Notes: generated by a model from the sequence alone, not told the origin. A DNA stretch of 64,000 nucleotides from Bdellovibrio sp. NC01 (GCF_006874625.1 NZ_CP030034.1:1922001-1986000); one strand, 5' to 3'. Counted from the first letter of the stretch, positions 35,014 to 44,591 are shown. Made by a program: numbers and translations.

Positions 35014-35227
35014 AAGTTTACACCCCAAGTCACTTCATTCATTGTCTCAAAGTGCTGAAGAAGATTGCAACTGAACAGACTGTAATGTGGAGGTCTGCGT
35101 CATGCTCTCTGGTCTAAAGCTGACATTTATCTGCAACTTACCTAAACTTAAGTCTTACGCGCAAAATTTTAACGGAGTCTAGGTTATCGAACAGGCCGCT
35201 GGTCACAGTAAGAATAAGAATTTATTG

Positions 35228-37093
35228 ATGCTCTCTTTGGGGGCTTTAGGCGTTGTGTTCGGTGATATCGGTACGAGTCCTCTGTACTCGTTGCGCGAAT
35301 GTTTCGGAGAGTACGGCATCGCTGCGACTCCTGAAAACGTCATCGGCATTCTATCCCTGATCTTTTGGACGCTTTTCATCGTCATTACTATCAAGTACAT
35401 GGTTTTCGTCATGCGCGCAGATAATAAAGGCGAGGGTGGTATCCTGTCGCTGATGGCACTGGCGGTGCGCAGTCAACACACCAAAGACGTGACCAATCGT
35501 CGGTGGATCATGACGATCCTGGGACTTTTCGGTGCGGCACTTTTATATGGTGATGGTGTTATTACCCCTGCGATCTCGGTCTTGTCTGCGATGGAAGGTT
35601 TGACGATCGTTGCTCCGCAATTTGATCCGTTTATCATTCCACTTACGATCTTCATCATGAATGCGTTGTTCTTGATGCAGAAATACGGAACGGGTCGCAT
35701 CGGTGTTATCTTTGGTCCGATTCTTTTGATTTGGTTCTTCACTCTTGCAGCACTTGGTATTCACGGTATCACTTTGAATCCGCATATCTTTGAAGCGTTG
35801 ATGCCACATCATGCTCTTGAGTTCTTCTATAATAACGGACTTCATGGTTTCTTAGTTTTGGGTTCTGTGTTCCTAGTTGTTACTGGGGGTGAGGCTCTTT
35901 ACGCAGACATGGGTCACTTTGGTAAACGTCCGATTCGTTTGGCGTGGTTCTTTATCGCTCTTCCAGCGTTGGTACTGAATTACTTCGGTCAAGGTGCGAT
36001 GCTTTTGAGTAATCCTGAAGCGATCTCAAATCCCTTTTATATGCTGGCTCCGAAATGGGCTGTGTTTCCGATGGTCATTTTATCGACGTTGGCGACTGTT
36101 ATTGCCTCTCAAGCATTGATCACGGGTGTGTTCTCGATCACACGTCAGGCGATTCAATTGGGTTTCTGCCCACGTATTTCAATCATCCATACATCCAGCC
36201 AGGAAATTGGTCAGATCTATATTCCAGCCGTGAACTGGTCGTTGTTCATCGGTGTCATTTGGTTGGTTCTGACATTTAAAACTTCAAGCAATTTGGCGGC
36301 AGCTTACGGTATTGCGGTGACGGGTACGATGATCATCACCACGATCTTAGCTTACGAAGTCGCTCGTCAAAAATGGAATTGGAGTTTCATGAAGGCTGCC
36401 GGAATTTTCGGTGCGTTCTTGATCATGGATACAGCGTTCTTTGCTGCCAATATTCACAAAGTTCCTCACGGTGGTTGGGTTGCTTTGTTAATTGGTGCTG
36501 TGATTTATTTGCTGATGACAACATGGCAAAAAGGTCGTCAGGTTTTGTTCCGTCGTTTGAAAGAACGCTCAATGCCGGTTGAAGAATTCTGTCAAAAGAT
36601 TCTGCGCGAACCACCGTTGCGTGTTCCGGGAACCGCGATCTTCATGTCAGGGGATCCTTGGGGTGTGCCGCCTCCGTTATTGCATAACTTAAAACACAAT
36701 CGCGTTCTGCATCAGCGTATCGCGGTGTTAACAATTCAAACGCGTGAAGTTCCATTCGTAAGCAAGAAGGAACGCATTTCGATTCAAGAAGTGATTCCAA
36801 ACTTCTATCGTATCCTTGCGTACTACGGCTTCATGGAAACTCCGAAGATGAAACATATCTTAGAGGCGTGTCGCCAGCGCGATATCAACTTCAATGTGAA
36901 TGAAACAACATTTGTGTTGGGTCGTGAAACAATCATCGCGGTTCCAGGCCCATCTAAAGCGGGCGAGCCGGGAATGTCACACTGGCGTGAACGTTTGTTT
37001 GCGGTGATGTCGAAAAACGCGCAACGCCCGACAGCCTTCTTCCGCATTCCGCCAAACCAAGTGATCGAAGTGGGTATTCAAGTCGAAATCTAG
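35228..37093 (+). CDS. kup: Kup-family potassium uptake transporter
   Basis: About 621 residues with twelve predicted membrane helices and a C-terminal cytoplasmic domain. LGALGVVFGDIGTSPLYSLREC and GDGVITPAISVLSA are Kup hallmarks. It imports K+ with protons. The start is uncertain: ATG 35228 (or TTG 35225) leaves almost nothing before the first helix and has a poor ribosome site. The frame is open upstream to 35183 and reads plausible protein (IEQAAGHSKNKNLL), with GGAG before it but no ATG, GTG or TTG. The true start may be a rare codon such as ATC at 35186. A terminator-like stem follows. Confidence 0.93.
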   Translation: MLSLGALGVVFGDIGTSPLYSLRECFGEYGIAATPENVIGILSLIFWTLFIVITIKYMVFVMRADNKGEGGILSLMALAVRSQHTKDVTNRRWIMTILGLFGAALLYGDGVITPAISVLSAMEGLTIVAPQFDPFIIPLTIFIMNALFLMQKYGTGRIGVIFGPILLIWFFTLAALGIHGITLNPHIFEALMPHHALEFFYNNGLHGFLVLGSVFLVVTGGEALYADMGHFGKRPIRLAWFFIALPALVLNYFGQGAMLLSNPEAISNPFYMLAPKWAVFPMVILSTLATVIASQALITGVFSITRQAIQLGFCPRISIIHTSSQEIGQIYIPAVNWSLFIGVIWLVLTFKTSSNLAAAYGIAVTGTMIITTILAYEVARQKWNWSFMKAAGIFGAFLIMDTAFFAANIHKVPHGGWVALLIGAVIYLLMTTWQKGRQVLFRRLKERSMPVEEFCQKILREPPLRVPGTAIFMSGDPWGVPPPLLHNLKHNRVLHQRIAVLTIQTREVPFVSKKERISIQEVIPNFYRILAYYGFMETPKMKHILEACRQRDINFNVNETTFVLGRETIIAVPGPSKAGEPGMSHWRERLFAVMSKNAQRPTAFFRIPPNQVIEVGIQVEI

Positions 37094-37125
37094 CGGACTT
37101 TTTAGTCCGTTAGAAATTTTTCGAT
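37094..37125. terminator. Terminator between kup and the patatin gene
   Basis: Stem CGGACT / AGTCCG at 37094-37109 around a 4-base T loop, followed on the plus strand by TTAGAAATTTTT. It ends kup, and the stop codon of the convergent patatin gene lies within it. Confidence 0.65.
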
Positions 37126-38235
37126 GTGGTCTTTTTGAGCAAGACCATCGTTGTAACCAAGTTCGATCAACTTTTCACAGTACGATTTTTCGAAAAGAAG
37201 AAAGCTTGTGATTTCTGCGGCTTCATCAAGAGATCCTAAGCCGCGCATAAAGTAGCGAATCATTTTCGGCAAATCATTAGAACGATTCGCCGCTAATGTG
37301 GAAAGATCCTGCGACGGAGAAATCCACAAAGCTTCGACTTTCCTGACCGTCAGTTTCTTGCGTTCTTCTTCTAAAATTTTATCCATATCGGCATTGATGC
37401 GTTCGATGCGCTCCATATCAAGCTCGATACTATCGGCCATGACGGCGTTAAGTAGTACGCTCAGAATCCGCGCCGCCGTGGGAGCTTCCAGATTGGCGTT
37501 TGCGTTTTGCGAATAACAAAGATCTCTTTTGGTGCGCACACCGATTGCTAAAATTTTCTCCGCACCCAAATAGATAGCAGGCGCGCACGGACTTAAATTG
37601 CGAATACTGCCATCGCCGAAATAGCCATGCTCAAGTTCTATCGGTGGAAATAAAATTGGAATCGATGATGATGCCATTAAATGATCGACCGTGATTTTTT
37701 CGTGAACACTGCGACGGCGCACACGCTGCCATGGAGTGATGTCTTTAATGCCTTGAACGAACGTCACAGAGCTGGTGTTGAAATAATCAAGCGCTGTCAC
37801 CGCAAGCGCATCCATGTGACCGCTCTGCAAATTCTTTTCAATATTTGGAAAGATACAATGCTCTTGAATAAGTTTGCGCAGGGGAGACGTGTCCAGAAGT
37901 GCTTTTCCAGGAGTTGATTTTTTCATCCCACCCATCGAAAGTTCCATCAACCAACGAATCCCTTCGTGCGTGAGTGAAATCGGATTGCTCACGAAAACCT
38001 CTTCGGATTTGATGTCTTTCCAGAGATCAATAAGATGGGTGCACGCTTCGGTAAAATTTCCTGAATGAGATGTCAGAACACAAGCGTTGATCGCCCCCGC
38101 ACTCACACCTGAGTAAATTTGAAAAGGATGTTCAATTTTTAATTTCGAACAGACTTCTCCAATGGCAGATAACACACCAGCCTGGTAAGAAGCACGGGCT
38201 CCTCCACCGGAGAGCACAAGACCAAGGTTTCGCAT
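37102..38235 (-). CDS. Patatin-like phospholipase
   Basis: A 377-residue serine hydrolase. GLVLSGGGARASYQAGVL is the oxyanion loop, GVSAGAIN carries the nucleophile Ser (GxSxG), and GDGSIRN carries the Asp of the Ser-Asp dyad. It should cleave phospholipid acyl chains. There is no signal peptide, so it is cytoplasmic or exported another way. The start has AGGAGTGGGAAA before ATG. Phospholipases of this type are proposed to aid predators in prey membrane breakdown, but nothing here shows it. Confidence 0.9.
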   Translation of the reverse strand: MRNLGLVLSGGGARASYQAGVLSAIGEVCSKLKIEHPFQIYSGVSAGAINACVLTSHSGNFTEACTHLIDLWKDIKSEEVFVSNPISLTHEGIRWLMELSMGGMKKSTPGKALLDTSPLRKLIQEHCIFPNIEKNLQSGHMDALAVTALDYFNTSSVTFVQGIKDITPWQRVRRRSVHEKITVDHLMASSSIPILFPPIELEHGYFGDGSIRNLSPCAPAIYLGAEKILAIGVRTKRDLCYSQNANANLEAPTAARILSVLLNAVMADSIELDMERIERINADMDKILEEERKKLTVRKVEALWISPSQDLSTLAANRSNDLPKMIRYFMRGLGSLDEAAEITSFLLFEKSYCEKLIELGYNDGLAQKDHIEKFLTD

Positions 38236-38374
38236 TTTCCCACTCCTCTTGTCTTCTTGTGTGCGCAGAGCGATACTTTACTTGTGCGCAGGGTCCAATA
38301 TCTCGAACGAGATCATTGATTCCACTGAAGGAAATAATGACTCTGCACAAGGGAGCTGACGGCTCCCTTCTTTT

Positions 38375-38671
38375 TTAGGGTGTCGCAGTTGTGTTAGAAC
38401 TTTTTCGGCGCGCTCTTTCAATTCGGAGTTCTTCATCCAGCAATTCAGAAAGATGTGTGCGGCGCGATTTCACCATGAGATCTATTTTATTTAAGTAAGT
38501 CGCAAGATGATGAAAGAGCTTTTCTGTCTCCACATCTATTTCTAAACGACCTTCCTCTTCTTTAATTTCTTCGGTCAAACGATCCACAATAAACAGCGCG
38601 GCATTCAATGAGCTTCCTACCTCATGTAAGAACTCGCGTTCTTGATAGAGTGCTCCATTCTGATGTGCCAT
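38375..38671 (-). CDS. Small DHp-like helical protein
   Basis: A 98-residue all-helical protein. EREFLHEVGSSLNAALFIVD near the N-terminus resembles the H-box helix of histidine kinases or phosphotransferases, with H16-E17 as in 'HE[IV]'. The next helix (VETEKLFHHLATYLNKIDLMV) could form the hairpin. No ATPase domain is present, so it might be a phosphotransfer or adaptor protein. A strong AGGAGG site precedes the ATG. It is 139 bases upstream of the patatin gene on the same strand. The match is suggestive only. Confidence 0.6.
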   Translation of the reverse strand: MAHQNGALYQEREFLHEVGSSLNAALFIVDRLTEEIKEEEGRLEIDVETEKLFHHLATYLNKIDLMVKSRRTHLSELLDEELRIERARRKSSNTTATP

Positions 38672-38744
38672 AGATCCTCCTTCGTTCCATTATGCAAATC
38701 GCCGGAAGTGCCCACAATATGTAGGGTTGCAGGTCATCTACTGA

Positions 38745-38950
38745 GTAATAACTTCAGGGTGTTCCGTGAACTTGAGGCGACCTCAACGCGGTAAATTGAA
38801 GTTGGGTTGCTGCCTTAAAATTAAGCAACGACTTTCGTTAAATGCGGGATTAATTTAGGAAATCGTTAAGAATTGGTGTTGAAACGGGACCAAAGTTCTG
38901 GCACCTTACTTGCTTTATCGGATAGTGGCTCCATTTTGGGAGCATTTTTG
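38745..38950 (+). ncRNA. Candidate structured small RNA
   Basis: Within a 398-bp gap there are a 6-bp hairpin (TTGAGG-CGA-CCTCAA, 38772-38786), an enclosing 7-bp pairing (AACTTCA 38750-38756 with TGAAGTT 38797-38803), and GTTGC/GCAAC pairing further on. They are followed by a terminator-like stem GCTCC/GGAGC (38928-38943) with ATTTTTG. Together they suggest a roughly 200-base plus-strand RNA ending before the porin promoter. No promoter was identified. Confidence 0.4.
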
Positions 38951-39069
38951 TCGGTAGGTTGAAGGAAGTACTTAACTTCACGAAGCTTCGGCAGAGTTAG
39001 AAGTTTAATTAAAGTTTTAAGTAAGAAACATAATAACCATTTAAGGTACAACAAACGAAAGGGAAAACA

Positions 39070-40089
39070 GTGAAAAAACAAGTTCTAGTATCACTGATTT
39101 TGGCGGGGTCCTTGGTATCTTCTTTTGCACACGCAGAAGAAAAAAAAGAGGCTTCTCAAACTGCAAACTCATCAACTGTGAAAGTTACTGACGTTCAGAA
39201 AAAAGACGAACAAGTAAAAGACATCGACGATGAAATCACAAATGCGCGTCTTCGTGCACAATTGGGTTCTAAATCTCGTTGGTCATTCAAATCTGACTTC
39301 GGTTTCAACGGTGGTTCAGTTGAAAAACCATTCGATGCTATCCGTCCTAACTACCGCGCTGGTGCAAGCGTAGAAACTCTTGCAGTTATCTCTGGTAACG
39401 TAGGTGTTAACTACCGTTTGACTGAAAAAGACAATTTGTCTGCAGGTACTGGTATCACTATTATGGATCCATTCCATGGCGATATCACTAAGCCAGTTCA
39501 AGATCCTCGTGCAAAATCACAAGGTGAAACTGTATCTCGTTACCAAGTTTCTACTCCGTTCTTGGACTGGAGCCGTGGTTACAAAGCTTGGGGCATGCAA
39601 CAAGTTTCTGACATCACTTACTCTCACTTCACAGATTCAGATTCAGCTGACTTGAAATCATTCGGTAACTTGGCACTGAGCCAAACTTTCCTTGCTGATT
39701 TCGGCGCTTCTAACTTCTCTGGCGGTGTGAACGTAGCGTTCGATTACACGTTCTACAACGGGGATGCTAAAGACGAATATCTTCCGTACCTTCAATCAGG
39801 CGCTATCATGCGTGATGATATGGGCTTCGGTTTGTTCCCATTCGCTGAGTACACTATCAACGACACATTGTCTTTGCGTACAGTATTCGGTTACTTCCAA
39901 TTCATTCACTACAAAAATGAATTCAACAACACTCAAGACTGGAAACAACGTGAACCATACCAATCAGTTGGTGTTGGTATCTCTGTAACTCGTGATATCT
40001 ACTTGTATCCAAACATCCAGTTCACTCCAAAAGACATCCGTGCTGACAGAACAAACGTAGCTCTTTCTACGAACATCAACTTGTTCTAA
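39070..40089 (+). CDS. Outer-membrane beta-barrel protein, strongly biased codons
   Basis: A 339-residue protein with a signal peptide (FAHA-EE) and a short coiled N-terminal stretch (KDEQVKDIDDEITNARLRAQLG). A strand-rich barrel follows, ending in NINLF, an aromatic C-terminus typical of outer-membrane proteins. Codons are markedly uniform (GGT, CGT, AAC, TTC), suggesting heavy expression. The start is GTG. A strong terminator follows. Family not named; it looks like a major porin-type protein of this group. Confidence 0.82.
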   Translation: MKKQVLVSLILAGSLVSSFAHAEEKKEASQTANSSTVKVTDVQKKDEQVKDIDDEITNARLRAQLGSKSRWSFKSDFGFNGGSVEKPFDAIRPNYRAGASVETLAVISGNVGVNYRLTEKDNLSAGTGITIMDPFHGDITKPVQDPRAKSQGETVSRYQVSTPFLDWSRGYKAWGMQQVSDITYSHFTDSDSADLKSFGNLALSQTFLADFGASNFSGGVNVAFDYTFYNGDAKDEYLPYLQSGAIMRDDMGFGLFPFAEYTINDTLSLRTVFGYFQFIHYKNEFNNTQDWKQREPYQSVGVGISVTRDIYLYPNIQFTPKDIRADRTNVALSTNINLF

Positions 40090-40121
40090 TCAGTTAGTCT
40101 TACAAGGCGAACTAAAACGAA

Positions 40122-40150
40122 AAAGGCGACTCAAAAAGTCGCCTTTTTTT
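40122..40150 (+). terminator. Strong terminator of the porin gene
   Basis: Stem AGGCGACT / AGTCGCCT around a 5-base loop, then a run of T (40144-40150). Confidence 0.92.
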
Positions 40151-40229
40151 ATGCCCAAAACTGATGGTGTCAGTCGTTTATTTGGGTCTACACTGCGTTA
40201 CTAAAATAACGACAGACACCCGTAAAAGA

Positions 40230-40262
40230 AAAGGCACCTTATGGGTGCCTGCTTCTTTTTTA
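40230..40262. terminator. Terminator of the M23 gene (bidirectional form)
   Basis: Stem AGGCACC / GGTGCCT around a 5-base loop, with T-rich flanks in both directions. On the minus strand it lies 26 bases after the M23 stop. Confidence 0.85.
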
Positions 40263-40275
40263 CGACTCTGTCGCG

Positions 40276-40902
40276 TTAGTTTTGTGCTGTTGCTGTATGA
40301 GGTAGTAGGGGAAGTGGATCGATCGGGCCGCGGTTGTGTCGGATCTCGAAGTGGAGATGAACGCCCGTTGCTCTTCCAGTTCGTCCCATGGCGCCGATAA
40401 CTTCGCCTTTGCGAACTTTCTGGCCTTCTGAAACCAGAATCTTATCGAAGTGAGCGTACAAAGTCGCCCAGCCTTCGCCAGACTCGATCAGTACCATTTT
40501 TCCGTAACCACGGAACTCACGACCTGCATAGATCACAACGCCTGCCTGAGAGGCTAAGATCGGTGTGCCTTTAGGAGCCGCAAGATCGATTCCCAAATGA
40601 GGTCTTTTCTTCTTGGGTAAAAAGCCACGAGTCATACGCGCGCTATCTACTGGCCAATCAAATGTCACGTCTTGAAGGATCGTCAAAGGTTGATCAGAAG
40701 CTGCCGTACGAACTTGTACGACCTTCTTTTCGCCCGCATCAGAACCTGCAGTTTGGAAATTTGATGAAGAAACTGGTGAAGTAAAAGTTGAACAGGAAAT
40801 TAACGTTCCTGTAATACACATGCATCCTGCTGTTTTAACTAGCTGCTTCCATCCTGGTGTCATTCGGTAACTATAGCGCAGAAGGCCTCGAATCCAAAGC
40901 AT
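40276..40902 (-). CDS. M23 (LytM-type) endopeptidase lipoprotein
   Basis: A 208-residue putative lipoprotein (lipobox LISC after a long N-region). The M23 domain covers about residues 85-200. HLGIDLA supplies the first His and Asp zinc ligands, and HLHFEIR supplies the final H-x-H. It should cut peptidoglycan cross-bridges, or activate amidases if degenerate, but the ligands are intact. ATG 40902 has AGAGGATTTT before it, unlike the inner ATG at 40863. A sigma-28-like promoter is visible 50 bases upstream. Confidence 0.9.
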   Translation of the reverse strand: MLWIRGLLRYSYRMTPGWKQLVKTAGCMCITGTLISCSTFTSPVSSSNFQTAGSDAGEKKVVQVRTAASDQPLTILQDVTFDWPVDSARMTRGFLPKKKRPHLGIDLAAPKGTPILASQAGVVIYAGREFRGYGKMVLIESGEGWATLYAHFDKILVSEGQKVRKGEVIGAMGRTGRATGVHLHFEIRHNRGPIDPLPLLPHTATAQN

Positions 40903-40952
40903 AAAATCCTCTTAAGCCGTTGAATCATTTAGTGAAAGTGCCTAAAAGATTC

Positions 40953-40980
40953 TTATCGGTCACTCTCGAATGAGAATTGA
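40953..40980 (-). promoter_or_regulatory. Possible FliA (sigma-28)-type promoter
   Basis: Read on the minus strand: TCAATTCT, 12 bases, then ACCGATAA, close to GCCGATAA. It points at the M23 gene 51 bases away. The -35 match is weak. Confidence 0.35.
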
Positions 40981-41057
40981 GCAAAAAAACAGCATTAATG
41001 TTTCGGTACAAGAGTCCAATGCCAATGAGTTTTTAGATTAAAGGTAGCGCTTTAAAT

Positions 41058-41086
41058 AAAAAAACTCGCTCTGATATAGAGCGAGT
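41058..41086 (-). terminator. Terminator downstream of glyA
   Basis: Perfect 9-bp stem ACTCGCTCT / AGAGCGAGT around a 5-base loop, followed on the minus strand by a T-run. It ends the fab-rpiB-glyA transcript 80 bases past the glyA stop. Confidence 0.93.
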
Positions 41087-41167
41087 CGTCTCAAATTCTG
41101 TCAAATGAGTGAGTCTTAATCCGCCCGCAATGCCGCTTGGGATGCGACATTCAGGTCCAGGCGATGT

Positions 41168-42415
41168 TTAGTAGATAGGGAACTGCTTGCAGAGTTGTTT
41201 TACTTCTTCATGCACGCGATTTTTCACCGAAGCATCTTCAGCATTGTTCAATACTTGCGAGATCCATTTCGCGATTTGCTTCATCTCTGCCGGACCCATT
41301 CCACGAGTTGTTAAAGCAGGAGTTCCAATACGCACGCCACTTGTCACAAACGGCGAACGTTTTTCATTTGGTACCGTGTTTTTATTCACAGTGATGCCGG
41401 CTTCATCCAAAGAGTTTTCAGCGAGCTTACCTGTGATCTCGCGATCACTTAAATCAACAAGGATCAAGTGGTTGTCTGTGCCACCTGTCACAAGTTTGAA
41501 ACCTTGCGACAGCATTTCGTCAGCCAACGCTTTCGCATTTTGAATGACCATTTCGCTGTATTTTTTGAATTCAGGTTGTAGAGCTTCTTTAAAGGCAACT
41601 GCTTTACCAGCAATCACATGTTCAAGAGGCCCACCTTGAATGCCAGGGAAGATTCTTGAATTCATGATCTTCGCTTTTTCTTCTGAGTTCGTCAGAATCA
41701 TACCACCACGCGGACCACGTAAAGTTTTGTGAGTCGTCGTTGTGACATAATCAGCGTATTCAGCCGGAGACGGGTGGTGACCTGTTGCGACCAATCCTGC
41801 AAAGTGAGCCATGTCGACAAGTAATTGCGCACCAACTTCATCTGCGATTTCTTTAAACTTCGCAAAATCCAAAGTACGAGGGTACGCCGAATAACCCGCG
41901 ATCAAAAGTTTCGGCTGAACTTCTTTCGCAACAGCACGAATTGTATCGTAGTTAATACGACCCGTTTCAGGATCTAGTTTGTAAGAAGCCGCTTTGAAAA
42001 GCATACCGCTGAAATTCACTGGTGAACCGTGAGTCAAGTGCCCACCGTGAGACAAATCCATACCTAAGATCGTGTCGCCCGCTTTGCAAGCCGCTAAGTA
42101 AACACCCATGTTCGCTTGTGAACCAGAGTGCGGTTGCACGTTTGCGTATTGCATGGCGAATAGTTTCTTCGCACGTTCAATCGCAAGACTTTCGACAGTG
42201 TCGACATTCACGCAACCGCCGTAATAGCGTTTGCCGGGATAACCTTCAGCGTATTTGTTTGTCAGGATAGAACCTTGTGCTTCCATCACAGCTTTAGAAG
42301 TGTAGTTTTCAGAAGCGATCATTTCCAAACCGAACTGTTGACGTTCAGATTCTTTGGCAATGGCTGCGGAAACTTCGGGATCGATTTGTGCTAAAGTTGA
42401 TGATGTCGAATGCAT
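41168..42415 (-). CDS. glyA: Serine hydroxymethyltransferase
   Basis: A 415-residue PLP enzyme interconverting serine and glycine with tetrahydrofolate. [13 protein letters not shown] holds the PLP-binding lysine, with the usual [14 protein letters not shown] and [13 protein letters not shown] at the N-terminus. The length is normal. It is the last gene of the long minus-strand operon after fabF and rpiB. In many related genomes nrdR follows glyA; here it does not. A strong terminator follows. Confidence 0.98.
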   Translation of the reverse strand: MHSTSSTLAQIDPEVSAAIAKESERQQFGLEMIASENYTSKAVMEAQGSILTNKYAEGYPGKRYYGGCVNVDTVESLAIERAKKLFAMQYANVQPHSGSQANMGVYLAACKAGDTILGMDLSHGGHLTHGSPVNFSGMLFKAASYKLDPETGRINYDTIRAVAKEVQPKLLIAGYSAYPRTLDFAKFKEIADEVGAQLLVDMAHFAGLVATGHHPSPAEYADYVTTTTHKTLRGPRGGMILTNSEEKAKIMNSRIFPGIQGGPLEHVIAGKAVAFKEALQPEFKKYSEMVIQNAKALADEMLSQGFKLVTGGTDNHLILVDLSDREITGKLAENSLDEAGITVNKNTVPNEKRSPFVTSGVRIGTPALTTRGMGPAEMKQIAKWISQVLNNAEDASVKNRVHEEVKQLCKQFPIY

Positions 42416-42467
42416 AAGATTTACCTCTTATGACAAGTATCACCGGAATGGACGGAATTTAAAAGTC

Positions 42468-42944
42468 TCAACAACCCGTGTTGGCAGAGAGTTTTTCTAC
42501 ACGTCTTTGGTGACGGCCGCCTTCGAATGGCGTCTTAAAGAACTCTTTAATCATTTTTACGGCAAGATCAGGAGATGTGAATCGCGCTGACAAAACTAAA
42601 ATATTTGCGTTGTTGTGTTCACGCGAAAGCTTTGCGATGTCTTCATTCCAACAAAGAGCCGCACGCACTTGCGGATAACGATTCGCACGAATCGCCATGC
42701 CTTGGCCAGAGCCACAAATCAAAACACCCATCACTGGACCCTGCAAAGGATCCACGATGTTATTTTTTTGATTTTGCAATTCAACGGCTGTGATTTCTTT
42801 GCAGACTTTGTCAGCATAGTCCGGATAGTCGACAGAATCCGCAGTAAAAGTGCCCTGATCTTTCCAATTTAGCTCTGGCAATGCAGCCATCACTTTCAGT
42901 TTAAGATCTAAGCCTGCGTGATCACATCCGACTTGAACTTGCAT
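42468..42944 (-). CDS. rpiB: Ribose-5-phosphate isomerase B
   Basis: A 158-residue sugar-phosphate isomerase of the RpiB/LacAB fold. It has CDHAGLDLK (His-Ala-Gly near the N-terminus), DYPDYADKV, GVLICGSGQGMAIRANR with the cysteine and phosphate loop, and ILVLSARF. It interconverts ribose-5-phosphate and ribulose-5-phosphate. It starts 4 bases after the fabF stop and is 52 bases before glyA. Confidence 0.96.
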   Translation of the reverse strand: MQVQVGCDHAGLDLKLKVMAALPELNWKDQGTFTADSVDYPDYADKVCKEITAVELQNQKNNIVDPLQGPVMGVLICGSGQGMAIRANRYPQVRAALCWNEDIAKLSREHNNANILVLSARFTSPDLAVKMIKEFFKTPFEGGRHQRRVEKLSANTGC

Positions 42945-42948
42945 AGAA

Positions 42949-44220
42949 TTATTCCGTGTATTTAGAGAAGATCATACAAGCGTTGGTTCCACCGAAACCA
43001 AAGCTGTTATTCAAGACGTGATTGATCTTACCTTTACGAGCCTCGTTTGGAACATAATCAAGGTCGCAATCTTCACTTGGATTTTCCAAGTTGATTGTCG
43101 GAGGTACGATTTGATCGCGAATTGCCATCACACAGAAAGCAGATTCAATAGCGCCTGCAGCACCCAACGCATGACCTGTCATAGATTTCGTTGAAGAAAC
43201 CCAAACGTCTTTCGCGTGATCGCCCATCAATTTTTTAATCGCGAAAGATTCAAGACCATCACCAACTGGCGTGCTTGTGCCGTGCGCGTTCACGTAATTG
43301 ATTTCAGAAGCTTTGATACCAGCATCTTTCACAGCCATTTTCATAGCTGCATAACCACCAGCACCTTCTGGAGCTGGAGACGTCATGTGGTAAGCATCAG
43401 AAGAAACACCATAGCCCGTGATTTCACACAAAATGTTTGCACCACGTTTAACAGCATTTTCCAAAGATTCGATAACAAGAACTGCCGCACCTTCACCAAG
43501 AACAAAACCATCACGGTCTTTATCCCAAGGACGGCTGGCTTTTTCAGGGGCGTCATTACGAGTTGATAGAGCACGCATAGAAGCGAAACCGCCCACTGCA
43601 AGTCCACACACCGTAGATTCAGCACCACCTGCAAGCATAACGTCTGCAACACCTTCACGAATGTAGCGAACAGCATCACCAATAGAGTGAACACCAGACG
43701 CACAAGCCGAAGTCACAGAGTAGTTAGGCCCTTTTAATCCCAAAGCAATCGAAACCTGACCCGCGGCCAAGTTTGTGATCACGCTTGGAATAAAGAAAGG
43801 ACTGATACGACCCGGTCCTCTCTCTTTCATTTTGATTGATGTTTCTTCGATTGTCGCAAGACCACCGATACCAACACCAATAATAACTCCCGTTGTCTCT
43901 TTTACTTCTTCAGTAAGTTCTAGTTTCGCCATCTCAACCGCCATTTTAGAAGCAGCGATTGAGAAGTGAATGAACTCGTCCATCTTCTTCTGTTCCTTTT
44001 TTTCGATGTAAAGATCAGGATTAAAACCTTTCACTTCACCGGCAAAAGTCACATCGAAGCCAGTTGTATCAAACTTAGTGATCTTGGCGATGCCAGATTG
44101 ACCACGAAGAGCGGCAGCCCAGCTGTCCTCAAGGTTATTACCAAGGGGAGTGACTGCGCCAACGCCAGTTACAACGACTCTTCTTTGAATTTTAGAGGGA
44201 CGTTCGAATCGGGAGTTCAT
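42949..44220 (-). CDS. fabF: Beta-ketoacyl-ACP synthase II
   Basis: A 423-residue condensing enzyme of fatty-acid elongation. The Cys-His-His triad is in SACASGVHS, NAHGTSTPVGD and SMTGHALGAAGA, and the Gly-rich FGFGGTNA end is intact. It has a short N-terminal extension (NSRFERPSKIQR) ahead of VVVTGVGAVTPLGN. It follows acpP by 6 bases. Confidence 0.98.
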   Translation of the reverse strand: MNSRFERPSKIQRRVVVTGVGAVTPLGNNLEDSWAAALRGQSGIAKITKFDTTGFDVTFAGEVKGFNPDLYIEKKEQKKMDEFIHFSIAASKMAVEMAKLELTEEVKETTGVIIGVGIGGLATIEETSIKMKERGPGRISPFFIPSVITNLAAGQVSIALGLKGPNYSVTSACASGVHSIGDAVRYIREGVADVMLAGGAESTVCGLAVGGFASMRALSTRNDAPEKASRPWDKDRDGFVLGEGAAVLVIESLENAVKRGANILCEITGYGVSSDAYHMTSPAPEGAGGYAAMKMAVKDAGIKASEINYVNAHGTSTPVGDGLESFAIKKLMGDHAKDVWVSSTKSMTGHALGAAGAIESAFCVMAIRDQIVPPTINLENPSEDCDLDYVPNEARKGKINHVLNNSFGFGGTNACMIFSKYTE

Positions 44221-44226
44221 AAAAAA

Positions 44227-44463
44227 CTACGCTTTACCTTTTTTCTCTAGGTAAGAAGCAACGTCTTGAACAGTTTTAAGCTTTTCAGCGTCTTCGTCTG
44301 GAATTTCAAGATCGAATTCTTCTTCCATAGCCATTACTAGTTCAACGATATCAAGGCTGTCTGCACCTAGATCGTCGATGAAAGAAGCTTCAGGCTTAAC
44401 TTTCTCTGGATCTACGCCAAGTTGTTCTACGATGATGTCTTTCACTTTTGGATGCAATGCCAT
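44227..44463 (-). CDS. acpP: Acyl carrier protein
   Basis: A 78-residue acidic carrier. The phosphopantetheine serine is in [13 protein letters not shown]. Length and sequence are typical. It lies between fabG and fabF, the common arrangement. A 146-bp gap with a stem-loop separates it from fabG, perhaps letting acpP be expressed more strongly than the rest. Confidence 0.98.
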   Translation of the reverse strand: MALHPKVKDIIVEQLGVDPEKVKPEASFIDDLGADSLDIVELVMAMEEEFDLEIPDEDAEKLKTVQDVASYLEKKGKA

Positions 44464-44591
44464 TTAAATCCTCCTGGGTAACATTAATCCTATTTTTCAA
44501 ATTCCGGAAGTCCTGCCACTCAAATCCGAGTGTGAGACTTTTTAAAACTTAATTCTAATTTATTCCATTGCGCCCAACGCGCGGTAATCAC

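Noticed and set aside
38866-39081. 71-residue minus-strand frame
   Set aside because: It crosses the porin start and the candidate RNA, has a hydrophobic but irregular sequence from AT-rich DNA, and no ribosome site.
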